Position numbers and translations under genes: made by a program. Shown here piece after piece: positions 1 to 8,785 of a stretch of DNA of 58,253 bases. Position 1 is the first letter of the stretch; every line of letters begins with the position of its first letter. A model generated the notes under the pieces. It was not told the DNA's origin. It was given only the letters and a program-made list of their open reading frames with translations, and searched no databases. Source of the stretch: Pseudomonadales bacterium. Lineage in GTDB: Bacteria; Pseudomonadota; Gammaproteobacteria; Pseudomonadales; Pseudohongiellaceae. The stretch is taken from positions 1-58,253 of the forward strand of contig JANQJM010000021.1 in assembly GCA_028281635.1 (NCBI GenBank). Direction: 5' to 3'.

Positions 1-87
1 AACGGCGCTCAGGTGCGAAAGTTGCATGGTGATGTGCGCCTGCAAGAGTGCAGGACATCACTATCTGTAAAATTGGAATTCAGCTCC

Positions 88-615
88 ATGACAAAACCGC
101 AAACAGGGAACCGGCAGAGTGGGCTCACAACCTCTGAGATGGTTGTCTATCCCATGGTAGCCGCAGTGCTTATAGGAGTTGCCTTCGGTTTTTACCACAA
201 CTCCAGAATCGAAGACGCAGTGTCTGCCGCCGTTGATCTGGGGCTGGAGCAGCAGGCAATTATTGAAGAGTACTTTGATACCTACGGCGAAATGCCGCAG
301 TCAGGAGCGGACATCAACCTGCGCTCTTTCCGCCCGGAAGGCATTCTCACCGATATGGAATACCGGGCAGGGGAGTTGGGAGTTCCTGCAGCCGACAAAT
401 TACGCACCGGAACCCTCAGGGCCCTGGTAGATATGACAGAATTTGGTACACGATTTGAAGACATTGAGTCCGGCTTCCTGCTCATTGCACGAGCCCAGGA
501 CGACGACACCATCGAATGGGACTGCGTGGCGGACGCGGTCACAGTAGACGCCTTAGGCAGGCGCTACTTGCCAGAGACCTGTAGCAGCGCGGAAGACGAC
601 GAAGATGAGAATTAA
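88..615 (+). CDS. type IV pilin-like protein
   Basis: Probably a type IV pilin or minor pilin, processed by prepilin peptidase and assembled at the inner membrane. A short leader ends in Gly12, followed by LTTSE, so Glu is at mature position +5, and then by a hydrophobic helix of about 20 residues. The usual FTLIE sequence is absent. The C-terminal part has two Cys (EWDC and LPETC) placed like the disulphide loop of PilA-type pilins, then an acidic tail. I chose the ATG at 88 over an in-frame ATG at 13 because it gives the short basic leader expected of prepilins. The gene stands alone, with no pilus assembly genes nearby. The family call rests on the processing site and the C-terminal WDC...LP..C pattern. 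Confidence 0.7.
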   Translation: MTKPQTGNRQSGLTTSEMVVYPMVAAVLIGVAFGFYHNSRIEDAVSAAVDLGLEQQAIIEEYFDTYGEMPQSGADINLRSFRPEGILTDMEYRAGELGVPAADKLRTGTLRALVDMTEFGTRFEDIESGFLLIARAQDDDTIEWDCVADAVTVDALGRRYLPETCSSAEDDEDEN

Positions 616-665
616 ATGGGGTCAGAGTAAATATACAGTACTGTATATTTACTCTCACCCCATTT
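614..665. repeat. palindromic repeat family A, copy 1
   Basis: Near-perfect inverted repeat of about 50 bp: arms AAATGGGGTCAGAGTAAA and its complement around a TACAGTACTGTA centre, with one mismatch (ctcac for ctgac). It begins in the pilin stop codon and can fold into a long hairpin, so it may also act as a terminator. The same sequence recurs through the window. Confidence 0.85.
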
Positions 666-681
666 ATCAATCCGAGCGACA

Positions 682-909
682 ATGCGAGAATTCCCTAACC
701 TTCACCGGGCGCACCGACTTTGGGTCACTGCGACCTATTTAGTGTTACTAGTCCTGCTTATTCCCTGGTACTGGCCAGAGGACAATACGGCGCAACTGTT
801 TGGCTTCCCGCTGTGGGCACTCACAAGTTTAGGCGTACTGTTCATTACCTCTCTGTTTACCGCCTGGCTCTGCTTGCGAGAAACTTTTGAAGAGGATGCA
901 GGGCGGTGA
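682..909 (+). CDS. small two-TM membrane protein (DUF3311-like)
   Basis: A 75-residue inner-membrane protein with two hydrophobic segments (about 16-32 and 43-65) and a short acidic C-terminus. Small proteins of this type commonly precede SSS-family symporters and are thought to be accessory subunits. Its stop overlaps the GTG start of the symporter by 4 bases, which indicates translational coupling. The assignment rests on context, size and topology; the sequence itself has no catalytic motif. Confidence 0.7.
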   Translation: MREFPNLHRAHRLWVTATYLVLLVLLIPWYWPEDNTAQLFGFPLWALTSLGVLFITSLFTAWLCLRETFEEDAGR

Positions 910-2417
910 GTAGTCTATTGCCCTTCGGCGCTGGCGCCTGGTTGTTTTTCTGTTGCTATCTCTGTTCCCTGCTATTACTCGGATGGCTTGGCCGAAAAGC
1001 CCGTAAAGAAGATTCTTTGCAGGACTTCTATCTGGCGGGTAGAGGCTTCGGCTTTATTGTCCTGTTTCTCACTCTCTACGCAACCCAGTACAGCGGCAAC
1101 ACGATTTTCGGCGTCACCGGTGCGACCTATCGCCTGGGATTCGCCTGGCTGATCAGTGCCCATTACATGCTGGCCATCATCGTGTTTTACCGCACCTATG
1201 CGTTCAAGCTGCAGGCACTGGCACGGGAACGGGGTTATGTGACGCCCGTTGATTATGTGCGGGATCGATTTGGCTCAAAGACACTGTGTACCATCGCATC
1301 GCTGGTAATGATCGTGGCATTAAACAATTATTTACTCGCGCAGTTGATGACTATGGGTCGTGCCTTGCAGGGGCTGGCTGGTCCGGCAGGGGATATCGCC
1401 TATAACTATGGTGTTGTCGCACTGGCCCTTATCATGTTGATCTATGGCACCCTCGGAGGCCTGCGTGCCATCGCCTGGACCGACGTGATCCAGGGCGCAG
1501 TGCTGTTTGTCGGATTTCTCGTGCTGTTACTGTTAATGGTCATTCAGTTCGGGCCACTGTCAGCTGCAACCGAAGTCATTGCCCAATCTGCCAGTGCCGA
1601 AAAGCTGCAACGCCCCGGTCCTAACATGCTCAGGCAATGGTTGAGCTACATCTTGTTAGTGGGCATCGGAGCTGCACTCTATCCTCAGGCAATTCAGCGC
1701 ATCTATTCCGCACGTTCGGCGCGATCCTTGCGACAGAGTTTCGCCACTATGGCCTTTATGCCTTTTTTCTCTGTTTTGATCGCCATTGTGGTAGGGATTT
1801 ATGCCCTGGCCTATGTTCCCGGACTGGAAGGCGCAGCAGCGGATCAGGTTCTCGCCAGTGTGCTGCGCATCGTGCAGGAACAATCGCTGTTTGGTTATGC
1901 CCTGGTGGCACTTATTTTCAGCGCAGTGCTGGCTGCTCTGATGTCAACGGCTGATTCAGCAATGTTGTCAATATCCTCGATGTTTACCAAAGACATCTAT
2001 GCAGTTTACATTCGCCCCGATGCTGATGAATCAGAACTCACGCGCCTGGGCAAACGTTGCTCCTGGGTAGTCGTTGGCCTACTGAGTCTGTTGGCCATCT
2101 TGCTCAAAGAACAGACTTCATTGATCGGGCTGATTGATCGCAAGTTCGATGTACTGGTGCAACTGGCCCCTGCTTTCATGTTAGGTATTCACTGGCTGGG
2201 ACTGCGAACAGGGCCGGTATTGATAGGCGTAGTATTGGGGCTGATTATTGCACTGACATTGGCGTTTGGCCCATTTACCTTCGTAATCGAAGGTAAGGTC
2301 TGGGGTTTTCATCCAGGCTTGTACGGCTTAGTCGTCAATCTTCTCTGCGCAGTGCTTGGTTCACTCTGGATAACAAACCGACAAGCTGCAATCGAAGCCC
2401 GTCCAGCAGTGGGCTGA
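906..2417 (+). CDS. SSS-family sodium/solute symporter
   Basis: Sodium-coupled solute importer of the inner membrane, 503 residues, about 13 predicted membrane helices. The first helix is followed by the DFYLAGR segment typical of SSS proteins (about 40-46). Further family features are TQYSGNTIFG near residue 60, YGTLGGLRAIAWTDVIQG near 180 and a later helix with ALMSTADSAML. Substrate is unknown; pairing with a DUF3311-like partner is seen among pantothenate, carboxylate and amino-acid type SSS members. It starts at GTG inside the end of the upstream gene. Confidence 0.88.
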   Translation: MSSLLPFGAGAWLFFCCYLCSLLLLGWLGRKARKEDSLQDFYLAGRGFGFIVLFLTLYATQYSGNTIFGVTGATYRLGFAWLISAHYMLAIIVFYRTYAFKLQALARERGYVTPVDYVRDRFGSKTLCTIASLVMIVALNNYLLAQLMTMGRALQGLAGPAGDIAYNYGVVALALIMLIYGTLGGLRAIAWTDVIQGAVLFVGFLVLLLLMVIQFGPLSAATEVIAQSASAEKLQRPGPNMLRQWLSYILLVGIGAALYPQAIQRIYSARSARSLRQSFATMAFMPFFSVLIAIVVGIYALAYVPGLEGAAADQVLASVLRIVQEQSLFGYALVALIFSAVLAALMSTADSAMLSISSMFTKDIYAVYIRPDADESELTRLGKRCSWVVVGLLSLLAILLKEQTSLIGLIDRKFDVLVQLAPAFMLGIHWLGLRTGPVLIGVVLGLIIALTLAFGPFTFVIEGKVWGFHPGLYGLVVNLLCAVLGSLWITNRQAAIEARPAVG

Positions 2418-2453
2418 TCCTTACCTGTCAGACACAGGAAATCAAAACTGGCG

Positions 2454-2489
2454 CAAGAAAAAAACGGGAGCAGTTGCGGCTGCCCCCGT
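2454..2489 (-). terminator. rho-independent terminator, minus strand
   Basis: Stem ACGGG/CCCGT with inner GCAG/CTGC and a 6-base loop; the adjacent plus-strand A-run becomes a U-run on the minus strand. It lies where the minus-strand haem-protein remnant at 2529-2728 would end. Confidence 0.6.
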
Positions 2490-2528
2490 CAACGATCTCA
2501 AGCTATGAGATAGTTTTGGAGTATTTGG

Positions 2529-2728
2529 CTAGCGGTTGTTTTCGTAAAAACGGCTGTTGATAAAATTGTAATCTGTGGCCGCAGCAAACAAATGGCAGTC
2601 CCGGCAAAATGCGCCAAGCCCGGAATTGCCGGTACCTCGAGCCCCGTCTGGACGAATATATTCCCAGTCACCAGTGGAATGAGATAGGCAGTGCCACTAT
2701 GACTCCGCCCGTGCAAATATATGAACAC
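2529..2728 (-). pseudogene. C-terminal remnant of a CXXCH haem protein (cytochrome P460-like)
   Basis: The minus strand from about 2696 to 2529 encodes about 55 residues containing GDWEYIRPDG, then CRDCH followed by AAATDYNF and a stop. A Trp/Tyr strand and then a CXXCH before a D-[YF]-x-F segment is the pattern at the end of cytochrome P460-like and related c-type haem proteins. An in-frame TAG sits just upstream, and related-looking sequence continues in another frame to 2728, so the gene is frameshifted and truncated. A terminator follows it. No intact start or signal peptide remains. Confidence 0.45.
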
Positions 2729-2894
2729 GAGTGAGAGCTAGCGAGGTCACAGTACAAACCCAATACAGTAATTTTACTCTTACCTCCTCCCTCTATTTCT
2801 CCAATTGCCGAGTCAGCAATCTACGGGCAAGTTTCTCGCCTTTGGAAGTGCTTTTGGTAGCTTCGAGTAGGCGATGCATCGGTAATTGTAATCA

Positions 2895-2948
2895 AAGGGG
2901 TCAGAGTAAAAATACGGTACTGTAAAATTACTCTGACCCCATTTTTTT
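2895..2948. repeat. palindromic repeat family A, copy 2
   Basis: Inverted repeat with arms GGGGTCAGAGTAAAA and TTACTCTGACCCC around a GGTACTG centre, followed by a T-run (2942-2948), so it could terminate plus-strand transcription. It lies in a stretch (2418-3459) with no intact gene. Confidence 0.85.
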
Positions 2949-3358
2949 AAAATCCAAGTCTTGTACCAGCTTGATGAGGTTTTACTGTGTTGGATTAGAA
3001 GTTTTGCTAAGCTAATTTCCTCAACCGTTAGGCAATCTTCGAGTGCGCGTTTTTGTACACATCACCAAATTGTCTTTGGCTAACAATATTCGCTAGTATC
3101 TATGCCGTAGGTAGAAATTCTTCGGCTGAATGAAGGAGCGCTCAGCGACAAAGTTTTGGCGGCTTTCACCTGCACTCCGCCAGTAACGCGTAAAGCACAC
3201 TTAATTCTTACCGCCTCGAGTTTTGAGAGTAGGCACGCCGTAGTTTCGTGATCTTTCATTACTAGAATGATCACTATCATCTGTAATTTGGCGCTAATGT
3301 GGTGAGTTTTGCTTGTAAATTTCTGAAACATGATAAACCAGACAATTTGACTCCGGCA

Positions 3359-3400
3359 CCACAAAATAACCGATAGTTCCCACAAAATAACTGATAGTTC
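3359..3400. repeat. tandem 21-bp direct repeat upstream of XRE regulator
   Basis: Two adjacent 21-bp units, CCACAAAATAACCGATAGTTC and the same with one C-to-T change. They lie 60-100 bp upstream of the XRE regulator start at 3460. Two units in tandem could be operator sites or a recent slippage duplication. Confidence 0.6.
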
Positions 3401-3459
3401 CTCTCGTGTAAACCAAAATTTACTCACGAATTAACTTAAAGTGTGATCCAACATTCGCA

Positions 3460-3882
3460 GTGAATAGCCCTACACGAGACGCCTTCGCGGCACGGTTGAG
3501 ACAAGCTCTCGATGAAGCCGGTTACAGTGAAGCGCAGCTTAAAGAGTTAGCGCAAATCTTCGAAGTCACTCCGCAAGCCATCAGGAAGTGGTTGGGGGGA
3601 GATTCACTGCCATCCTCGACAAGAATCGCTGAAGTTGCCTCTGTTTTAGGTGTACGCAGGTCGTGGCTGCTGGATGGGGAGCTTCCCGCCCGCCCGACCA
3701 GAACAATGGTCGAAGAGTCTGGCAAAGTCTATTCAAAACAGGAGGAGTCGATCTTCTCAATCTCCGGTGCCGAATATAGACTGTTGCAGAACTACCGAGA
3801 GTTGCCTCGCCACTTGAAAGACGCTATTGAAACGATAATCGAAGAAGTAACAGATTCGGTAAAATCTCAAAAACCTTCATAA
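3460..3882 (+). CDS. XRE-family transcriptional regulator
   Basis: A 140-residue DNA-binding protein with an N-terminal helix-turn-helix of the Cro/CI type at about residues 25-70 (LAQIFEVTPQAIRKWLGG, then RIAEVASVLGVRRSWLLDG). The Lys-Trp-Leu recognition-helix end and SWLL-G segment are typical of phage-repressor-like regulators. The C-terminal 60 residues are helical and carry no peptidase motif, so it is not a LexA/CI self-cleaving type. The start is GTG at 3460. A tandem 21-bp repeat lies upstream. No phage gene adjoins it and its target is unknown. Confidence 0.8.
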   Translation: MNSPTRDAFAARLRQALDEAGYSEAQLKELAQIFEVTPQAIRKWLGGDSLPSSTRIAEVASVLGVRRSWLLDGELPARPTRTMVEESGKVYSKQEESIFSISGAEYRLLQNYRELPRHLKDAIETIIEEVTDSVKSQKPS

Positions 3883-4213
3883 AACAAATTGCATGGTGCC
3901 TTCACAGCGCCATACCTTTCTTCTCTTCTGCCAAGTAGATGCCAAGGGCTGTCAAATTCGGAACCAGTCATCCCACTGATTCAACATAGAAACCTGAAAT
4001 GATAGTCATGGAACTAGATGCGACGGGCCCAAGTGTATGTAGGTCTATGTCAGATTTTCAGTTCCAATCATTCAAAAACTAGACTTCGATTACACCATTA
4101 TGCTATTGGTACAGCTACTTACCTGATGTTGTTGTCTGTCAACTGCAAAATATTAGCAGGAACAGATCGGTAGTAGCAGTAGCATAGAAAAATTCCGTAG
4201 TAAGGAGAGTATT
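3883..4213. other. intergenic stretch, nothing recognised
   Basis: About 330 bases between the XRE regulator and the cyclophilin-like gene. I see no coding remnant, palindrome of note or RNA gene. The last 15 bases hold an AAGGAG ribosome-binding site for the next gene. Confidence 0.6.
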
Positions 4214-5200
4214 ATGTTGCAGTTACCAAAGCGATTATTCAATGCTGCAGCAGTATGCATGGTTCCCTTTTTGACGGCCTTGCCTGTCGAAGCAGCTTCT
4301 CTTATCGATGTTCATACACCACTAGGTACCATCAGGATCGAAGTATTCGAAGACCAAGCCAGTACTGCATACTTTCAACGCAGGGTATTGGTAGGAGACT
4401 ACGATTCTACATTTATTCATTATGCTGACAGTTCGACTCTCGCTGGCGGCTCATTTTTTTATAAAAGTTGTACCGCTGGCCCATTAGAGGCATTGCCATA
4501 TGCAGTGTCGATTCCTGTTGTGGATAGCGGACTTGCCCACTCCGCAGGTACTGTAGCATTGCTGCGCGATTCCTATAACCCTGATTTTTTAACAACAGAC
4601 TGGGTAATCAATCTTGAAGACAATAACTCTGTGGATCCTGTTACTGGACCAGTTGTTATTGGTGAGATTGTTGAAGGCTTTGAAGTTGCCGCTGCTATCG
4701 TGAATTTGCCTACGGTATCCTTGGATGGAGCGAGTACAAGCGTGCCAACCATCCAGTACGAAGGTGGCTCCGAAATATCATGTGATGCGTTTAGTCAGAA
4801 TAATTTGGTTCTCGTGGATATGGATGAGATTTTTCACGACAACACACGCCCGACTAACTTCGTCCATTCGGGAAGCGATCAAGTGAGATTAAAGATTGAC
4901 GCCAAAGATCTCGGGTTGTGGAATATAACATTCTCACTGCTTTCTACCGATCCAACAGTTGTTATCCAGGCAATACCAGAGTCTTCCTATACAGAGTACG
5001 AGATCTATAGTGATATGACCAGCTACGATGCAGCCACTGAAACACTTATCATTCCGGAGTTGGTTATTTATGAGAGTGATGTAATTGAAGGCAGATTAGT
5101 AGTTAATACGAATGTGCGATTTACCAATTTGGTGCTCAGACTTACTGATCGTGAATCAATGCAGTTTACGCTGGAGTCACTTGACACGGCTGAGCAATAA
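4214..5200 (+). CDS. exported cyclophilin-like protein, probably inactive
   Basis: A 328-residue exported protein. Residues 1-27 form a signal peptide ending near VEA. Residues 28-195 resemble the cyclophilin fold: a TPLGTIRIEVFED start, a YDSTFIHY segment, a SAGTVALL strand and TDWVINLEDN. The catalytic Arg of the cyclophilin FHR motif and the following Gln are not present, so isomerase activity is doubtful. The C-terminal 130 residues are beta-rich and unassigned. A paralogue with the same layout lies at 24767-25693. The ATG at 4214 follows a clear AAGGAG site. A family A repeat follows its stop directly. Confidence 0.65.
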   Translation: MLQLPKRLFNAAAVCMVPFLTALPVEAASLIDVHTPLGTIRIEVFEDQASTAYFQRRVLVGDYDSTFIHYADSSTLAGGSFFYKSCTAGPLEALPYAVSIPVVDSGLAHSAGTVALLRDSYNPDFLTTDWVINLEDNNSVDPVTGPVVIGEIVEGFEVAAAIVNLPTVSLDGASTSVPTIQYEGGSEISCDAFSQNNLVLVDMDEIFHDNTRPTNFVHSGSDQVRLKIDAKDLGLWNITFSLLSTDPTVVIQAIPESSYTEYEIYSDMTSYDAATETLIIPELVIYESDVIEGRLVVNTNVRFTNLVLRLTDRESMQFTLESLDTAEQ

Positions 5201-5250
5201 TTAGGGGTCAGAGTAAAAATACATTACTGTATCTTCAACCTGACCCTAAT
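5201..5250. repeat. palindromic repeat family A, copy 3
   Basis: Left arm TTAGGGGTCAGAGTAAAAAT and right arm CCTGACCCTAA around ACATTACTGTA; the right arm is partly decayed. It directly follows the stop codon of the cyclophilin-like gene. Confidence 0.8.
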
Positions 5251-5294
5251 TTTACAAGGGTTCTAGTATCAGTGTCCCCGCAGCATTAGCTACC

Positions 5295-6095
5295 CTAGTA
5301 GCGGTAGGAAAACCCAATACCCACAAAGTCGCTGCTAGAATCGCGCAGGCCAAATCCGACAGAAAAGTCGATTTGTATATGGGGTTTTGGGTAATAGGTA
5401 AAACCGCCGTCTACCACTGAAGTTTCCTCTACACTGTCGACATCCGGAAATGCACCATAGTACTCGATGAAGCTCGCCCACCTGGCGTTGTGGCTATAGC
5501 CTAGACCCAGGGTGACACGGTGCTCCAGTACGTCTTCCGTTCCCTCTTCAAAACGCGCTGCGATGGCATTGGCAAAAAACTGCAGATTGCCAGTTAAGCT
5601 TCTGTCGAACAGTAAACCTAGTAACGGGTCGGTCGAATCTGAGGTGGACGGCGCAGTGCCTGCTGGTATTGAGAGCTGGCCAAGCAGAGTAATATTCATG
5701 TGTTCACTCTGATGCAGACGAGCTTTTCCGCCGAGAGTTAAATCAGACACGGACGTGTTCCGTGCGCCTCTTTCCATAAGATCCCGATTCCAACCCGCCC
5801 AAAGTAATTGCAACTCGAGTCGATCTGTGACGCCTGCTCGCCATTGTAATTGCGGCAAGTTGTAGTTCTCAGAATCAGGCCCGCTGCGATTGACACTGTA
5901 TTGAACACCGCTTTCCACGTAGAAGTTGCCGGGAGCGACGGTGTGAGTGCCGAAACTAAAACCGGGGCGATCCGTTGCAATTGTGCCGGTTTCTGCGGCG
6001 TGCAAGAAAACGGCAGGAATCAACTGTAGTGAACAGCCCAAAATCAATGAGATCAAAGGGGTCAGCGTACGTCGATTCAAGCAACAGTTTTTCAC
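5295..6095 (-). CDS. outer-membrane beta-barrel (phenol MetA-type transporter family)
   Basis: A 266-residue protein with a signal peptide (about 1-33) and alternating hydrophobic strands to a C-terminal aromatic, GIGFSYRY, as in outer-membrane barrels. The mature start, TIATDRPGFSFGTHTVAPG followed by ESG, is the typical opening of the PF13557 (phenol MetA degradation) family. The family is thought to form outer-membrane channels; the substrate here is unknown. It is the last gene of a minus-strand run with the hypothetical gene at 6095-6448 (1-base overlap) and the M28 peptidase. Confidence 0.78.
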   Translation of the reverse strand: MKNCCLNRRTLTPLISLILGCSLQLIPAVFLHAAETGTIATDRPGFSFGTHTVAPGNFYVESGVQYSVNRSGPDSENYNLPQLQWRAGVTDRLELQLLWAGWNRDLMERGARNTSVSDLTLGGKARLHQSEHMNITLLGQLSIPAGTAPSTSDSTDPLLGLLFDRSLTGNLQFFANAIAARFEEGTEDVLEHRVTLGLGYSHNARWASFIEYYGAFPDVDSVEETSVVDGGFTYYPKPHIQIDFSVGFGLRDSSSDFVGIGFSYRY

Positions 6096-6448
6096 TAGTT
6101 ACTCCTTTGCCAGCGCTTGCAGTGTTGCTGCTCGTTCTGCGCTATCTGTTGATTCACTTCCCACAAATGAGCTACGGGTTCACGAGAAAACGGCAACTTC
6201 TGCATATGACCGTCTGGCCCAGACTCTGAGGTCATGGTGTAGATCTCAAACCCCTTCGCCTGTCGCGCGTGCCAAAGCAATTCCCAACAGCGTTGACGGA
6301 AACCAAGTACGGATTCGTATTCCGATGTCCGGGATGCGGCACTTGAGATCCAGCGCCGGCTGTCCAAACTGCTGACATACTTGTCTACCATTCCAAACGT
6401 AGCTAAATCTGGGTTAACGCGAATGGGTGGTCTACTTGTTTTATGCAC
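6095..6448 (-). CDS. hypothetical protein
   Basis: A 117-residue protein with no signal peptide, membrane segment or motif I recognise. It is rich in Arg, Gln and Trp (for example CWELLWHARQAKG near residue 55). It probably starts at GTG (6448), 6 bases after the M28 peptidase stop, and its stop overlaps the beta-barrel start by one base. This tight packing is the main evidence that it is translated. Function unknown. Confidence 0.5.
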   Translation of the reverse strand: MHKTSRPPIRVNPDLATFGMVDKYVSSLDSRRWISSAASRTSEYESVLGFRQRCWELLWHARQAKGFEIYTMTSESGPDGHMQKLPFSREPVAHLWEVNQQIAQNEQQHCKRWQRSN

Positions 6449-6454
6449 AACTTA

Positions 6455-8173
6455 TTAGTAAAGCCGCTGGTCTGAAGTTCTGTCCCGAATAGCCCTAAAC
6501 TCATTGCCTTCATACCACTGCGGCCACGTGCTTTCATTTGCCAGGCGCGAGGCGATTTCGAAATACAGCATCAGGTCTTCAACTGCACCGCTCAAGTCCC
6601 ATTCAGGATTGTATTCGTCGCCGGGTGCGTGGTAGCGAAAATCGATGTAATCCTGTGCCATGGCGGCTCCATATTCGCGGCCAAATTCACGGTTGTCTTC
6701 TCCGGAGTCGGCGTAAAGAGCCGGGACGCCCACTTTGGCGAAATTAAAATGATCGGAACGGTAGTAGTAACCGCGCTCAGGTGTGGGTTCATTCACGAGG
6801 TAGCGATCCTGGCTGGCAGCCGTAGTTTCCAGATAGTCTTCCAGCTCACTGCTGCGCGCGCCTACCACAACGACATCGCGAGTGCGCCCAATAGTATTCA
6901 ACCCGTCAATGTTGATGTTCGCCACAGTCTTGGCGATGGGGTAGATCGGGTTCTCTGCATACCACTGGGAACCTAATAAGCCAGACTCCTCTGCGGTTAC
7001 CGCGAGAAACACAATAGTGCGCTCGGGCGGAGGTTGCTGTGAATGCAGCCTTGCAAGTTCTAACAGGCCGGCGGTGCCGGACGCATTATCAGCCGCGCCG
7101 TTGTAGATGTTGTCTCTATCCAAAAAGCTTGGCAGTACTCCCAAGTGGTCCCAGTGGGCAGTGTAAATAATAGTCTCTTCGGGTCGCGTGGTTCCAGGAA
7201 TTGCCGCGACCACATTTTGCGAAAGCGAGGTGCGCACAGAATTTTCAATCGACACATTCAGGCGAAGGTCTGACATGGGGACGGGTCTGAATCCTGGCTG
7301 CATGGCGGCAGCTTTCATGTCTTGATAATCCAGGCCTGCGCCATCGAATATCTCTTCCGCTGTTTCCAGAGTAATCCAGCCCTCAATTTCGGAGCGATTG
7401 CCATTGAGAATGGGAGAGGTGAGTCCAATTTGTGGACCGCTCCAGCTGTTACCGACTACCTCCCAGCCGTAACCTGCCGGCCCGGTTTCATGCACGATGA
7501 TGGCGGCCGCAGCGCCCTGACGTGCCGCTTCTTCGTACTTATAGGTCCAACGCCCGTAATAGGTCATGGCATTGCCATTGAACAGTTCGGGGTCTTGCGT
7601 TGCGTAGCCCGCATCGTTGACCAGAATGACCACAGTCTTGTCAGTCACGTCGATGCCAGCGTAGTCGTTCCAGTCTCGTTCCGGTGCCACGATGCCGTAG
7701 CCTACGAATACCATTTCGCTGCCCTGTACGGTTACGAAAGGTATTTGCTGGGGTGAGCCAACGACTTGCTGGTCGATGTAGGTGAAGCTAGCCTCATAAT
7801 CGCTGCCTTGTATGTTCAGTACAGGTCCGCCAGTCGCGGTTATTTCTGTCACGTCTACGGGTTGAAAATAACTATCGCCATTGCCAGGACCGATTCCCAT
7901 GGCTGCAAACTGATCGCGCAAATAGTTAATGGTAAGTTCTTCGCCGGGCGTAGCTGGCGCCCGACCGCCAAATTCATCCGACGCAAGCACGGCAATATGT
8001 TCATGCAGCCTGGCTTCAATCTCAGCAGATGGGGAGGTGTTTTCAACGCTGGATACTTCAGTCTCGCTGATTTCTGGAGTAGAAGTGGTTTCAGTGGCAC
8101 GCTCGCTACAGGAGTTCAGGCCTAGAGCCAGAAGCGTACAATACATCAGGACTCGCACAGGGCATTGGGTCAT
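6455..8173 (-). CDS. M28-family zinc metallopeptidase lipoprotein with PA domain
   Basis: Exported zinc aminopeptidase-type enzyme of 572 residues. A lipoprotein signal ends at LNSC (Cys22), so it is probably anchored in the envelope. A PA (protease-associated) insert spans about 130-280. The M28 zinc site is present in order: AHWDHLG (His), GAADNASG (Asp), AEESG (two Glu), NIDG (Asp) and YHAPGDEY (His). Length and architecture match secreted bacterial M28 peptidases with a PA domain. It heads a minus-strand operon with a hypothetical protein and a beta-barrel protein, a set that may serve peptide uptake, although that role is inferred. Confidence 0.9.
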   Translation of the reverse strand: MTQCPVRVLMYCTLLALGLNSCSERATETTSTPEISETEVSSVENTSPSAEIEARLHEHIAVLASDEFGGRAPATPGEELTINYLRDQFAAMGIGPGNGDSYFQPVDVTEITATGGPVLNIQGSDYEASFTYIDQQVVGSPQQIPFVTVQGSEMVFVGYGIVAPERDWNDYAGIDVTDKTVVILVNDAGYATQDPELFNGNAMTYYGRWTYKYEEAARQGAAAAIIVHETGPAGYGWEVVGNSWSGPQIGLTSPILNGNRSEIEGWITLETAEEIFDGAGLDYQDMKAAAMQPGFRPVPMSDLRLNVSIENSVRTSLSQNVVAAIPGTTRPEETIIYTAHWDHLGVLPSFLDRDNIYNGAADNASGTAGLLELARLHSQQPPPERTIVFLAVTAEESGLLGSQWYAENPIYPIAKTVANINIDGLNTIGRTRDVVVVGARSSELEDYLETTAASQDRYLVNEPTPERGYYYRSDHFNFAKVGVPALYADSGEDNREFGREYGAAMAQDYIDFRYHAPGDEYNPEWDLSGAVEDLMLYFEIASRLANESTWPQWYEGNEFRAIRDRTSDQRLY

Positions 8174-8301
8174 CGTGATACCTTGTTTCTCACAAAGAAG
8201 CGAGTCGAGAGTACACGGTAGAAGGATAACTAGTCCAGTTCATAAATATGAAGGGTTTGCGCGTTGAGGCATCTGAAAAAGTGTTGCCAGTGTATCGCTA
8301 A

Positions 8302-8328
8302 TAAAAGGGGTCGGAGCAAAAAAGCTGT
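8302..8328. repeat. family A half-repeat (degenerate)
   Basis: AAAAGGGGTCGGAGCAAAAA resembles the left arm of family A with changes. No matching right arm is present, so it looks like a decayed copy. Confidence 0.4.
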
Positions 8329-8374
8329 GCCGCAAATTCGCCCTGCAGCATTTGGTAAATTGACAACAAGAGTA

Positions 8375-8452
8375 AGACACTAATAACTTTAGAACTTAGC
8401 GTACTCTTTCGGATGGAAAGGATATCTTAAGTTATAAAGTTATCAGTGGCCC
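8375..8452. repeat. palindromic repeat family B, copy 1
   Basis: Left arm GACACTAATAACTTTAGAAC and right arm TTAAGTTATAAAGTTATCAG then TGGCCC, separated by about 30 bases. It belongs to a second repeat family, distinct from family A. Its right arm runs into the VOC gene remnant. Confidence 0.7.
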
Positions 8453-8639
8453 ATTCTTTCCGTTCATTGGTAATCAGTCAGGTAGAAGAGTGTTCTTGTT
8501 TCTGAACACTGATGACTTTTGGCGCGACTACAAGGACTTCGTAGATAAAGGCATCAAGTTTGTTAGGGAGCCGAAGGAAGCAGACTACGGAATAGTAGCC
8601 GTTTTCGAAGATCTTTACGGCAAGCTTTGGGATCTATAG
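8401..8639 (+). pseudogene. C-terminal remnant of a VOC/glyoxalase-like gene
   Basis: About 78 codons are open from after a TAG (about 8395) to the TAG at 8637-8639. They include GRRVFLFLNTDDFWRDY, FVREPKEADYGIVAVF and DLYGKLWDL at the end. The final EDLYGNLWDL-type motif is characteristic of small VOC-superfamily proteins. The N-terminal half is missing and the frame runs back into the right arm of a family B repeat, so the repeat or a deletion has replaced the 5' half. No start codon with a ribosome-binding site is apparent. Confidence 0.65.
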
Positions 8640-8785
8640 CAACTCAACGAGGATCATCCTCTTCCATACAGAGGTAGGTAAAGAAGGGCTTTGCAGAGTA
8701 GAATAGGGCTCGTCAAATACGCACTGCTGTGTGCACAGTCTTAACTAATAGACCTATTTAAAAGAACATCTAAATTGGAATACAC

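Noticed and set aside
3080..3427. 115-residue minus-strand ORF in the 2.4-3.4 kb gap
   Set aside because: No recognisable protein; its repeated ELSVILW is only the translation of the tandem 21-bp DNA repeat.
6052..6065. AAAGGGGTCAG sequence like a family A arm
   Set aside because: It lies inside the coding start of the beta-barrel gene (signal peptide region), has no second arm, and is explained by the Leu-Thr-Pro-Leu codons.
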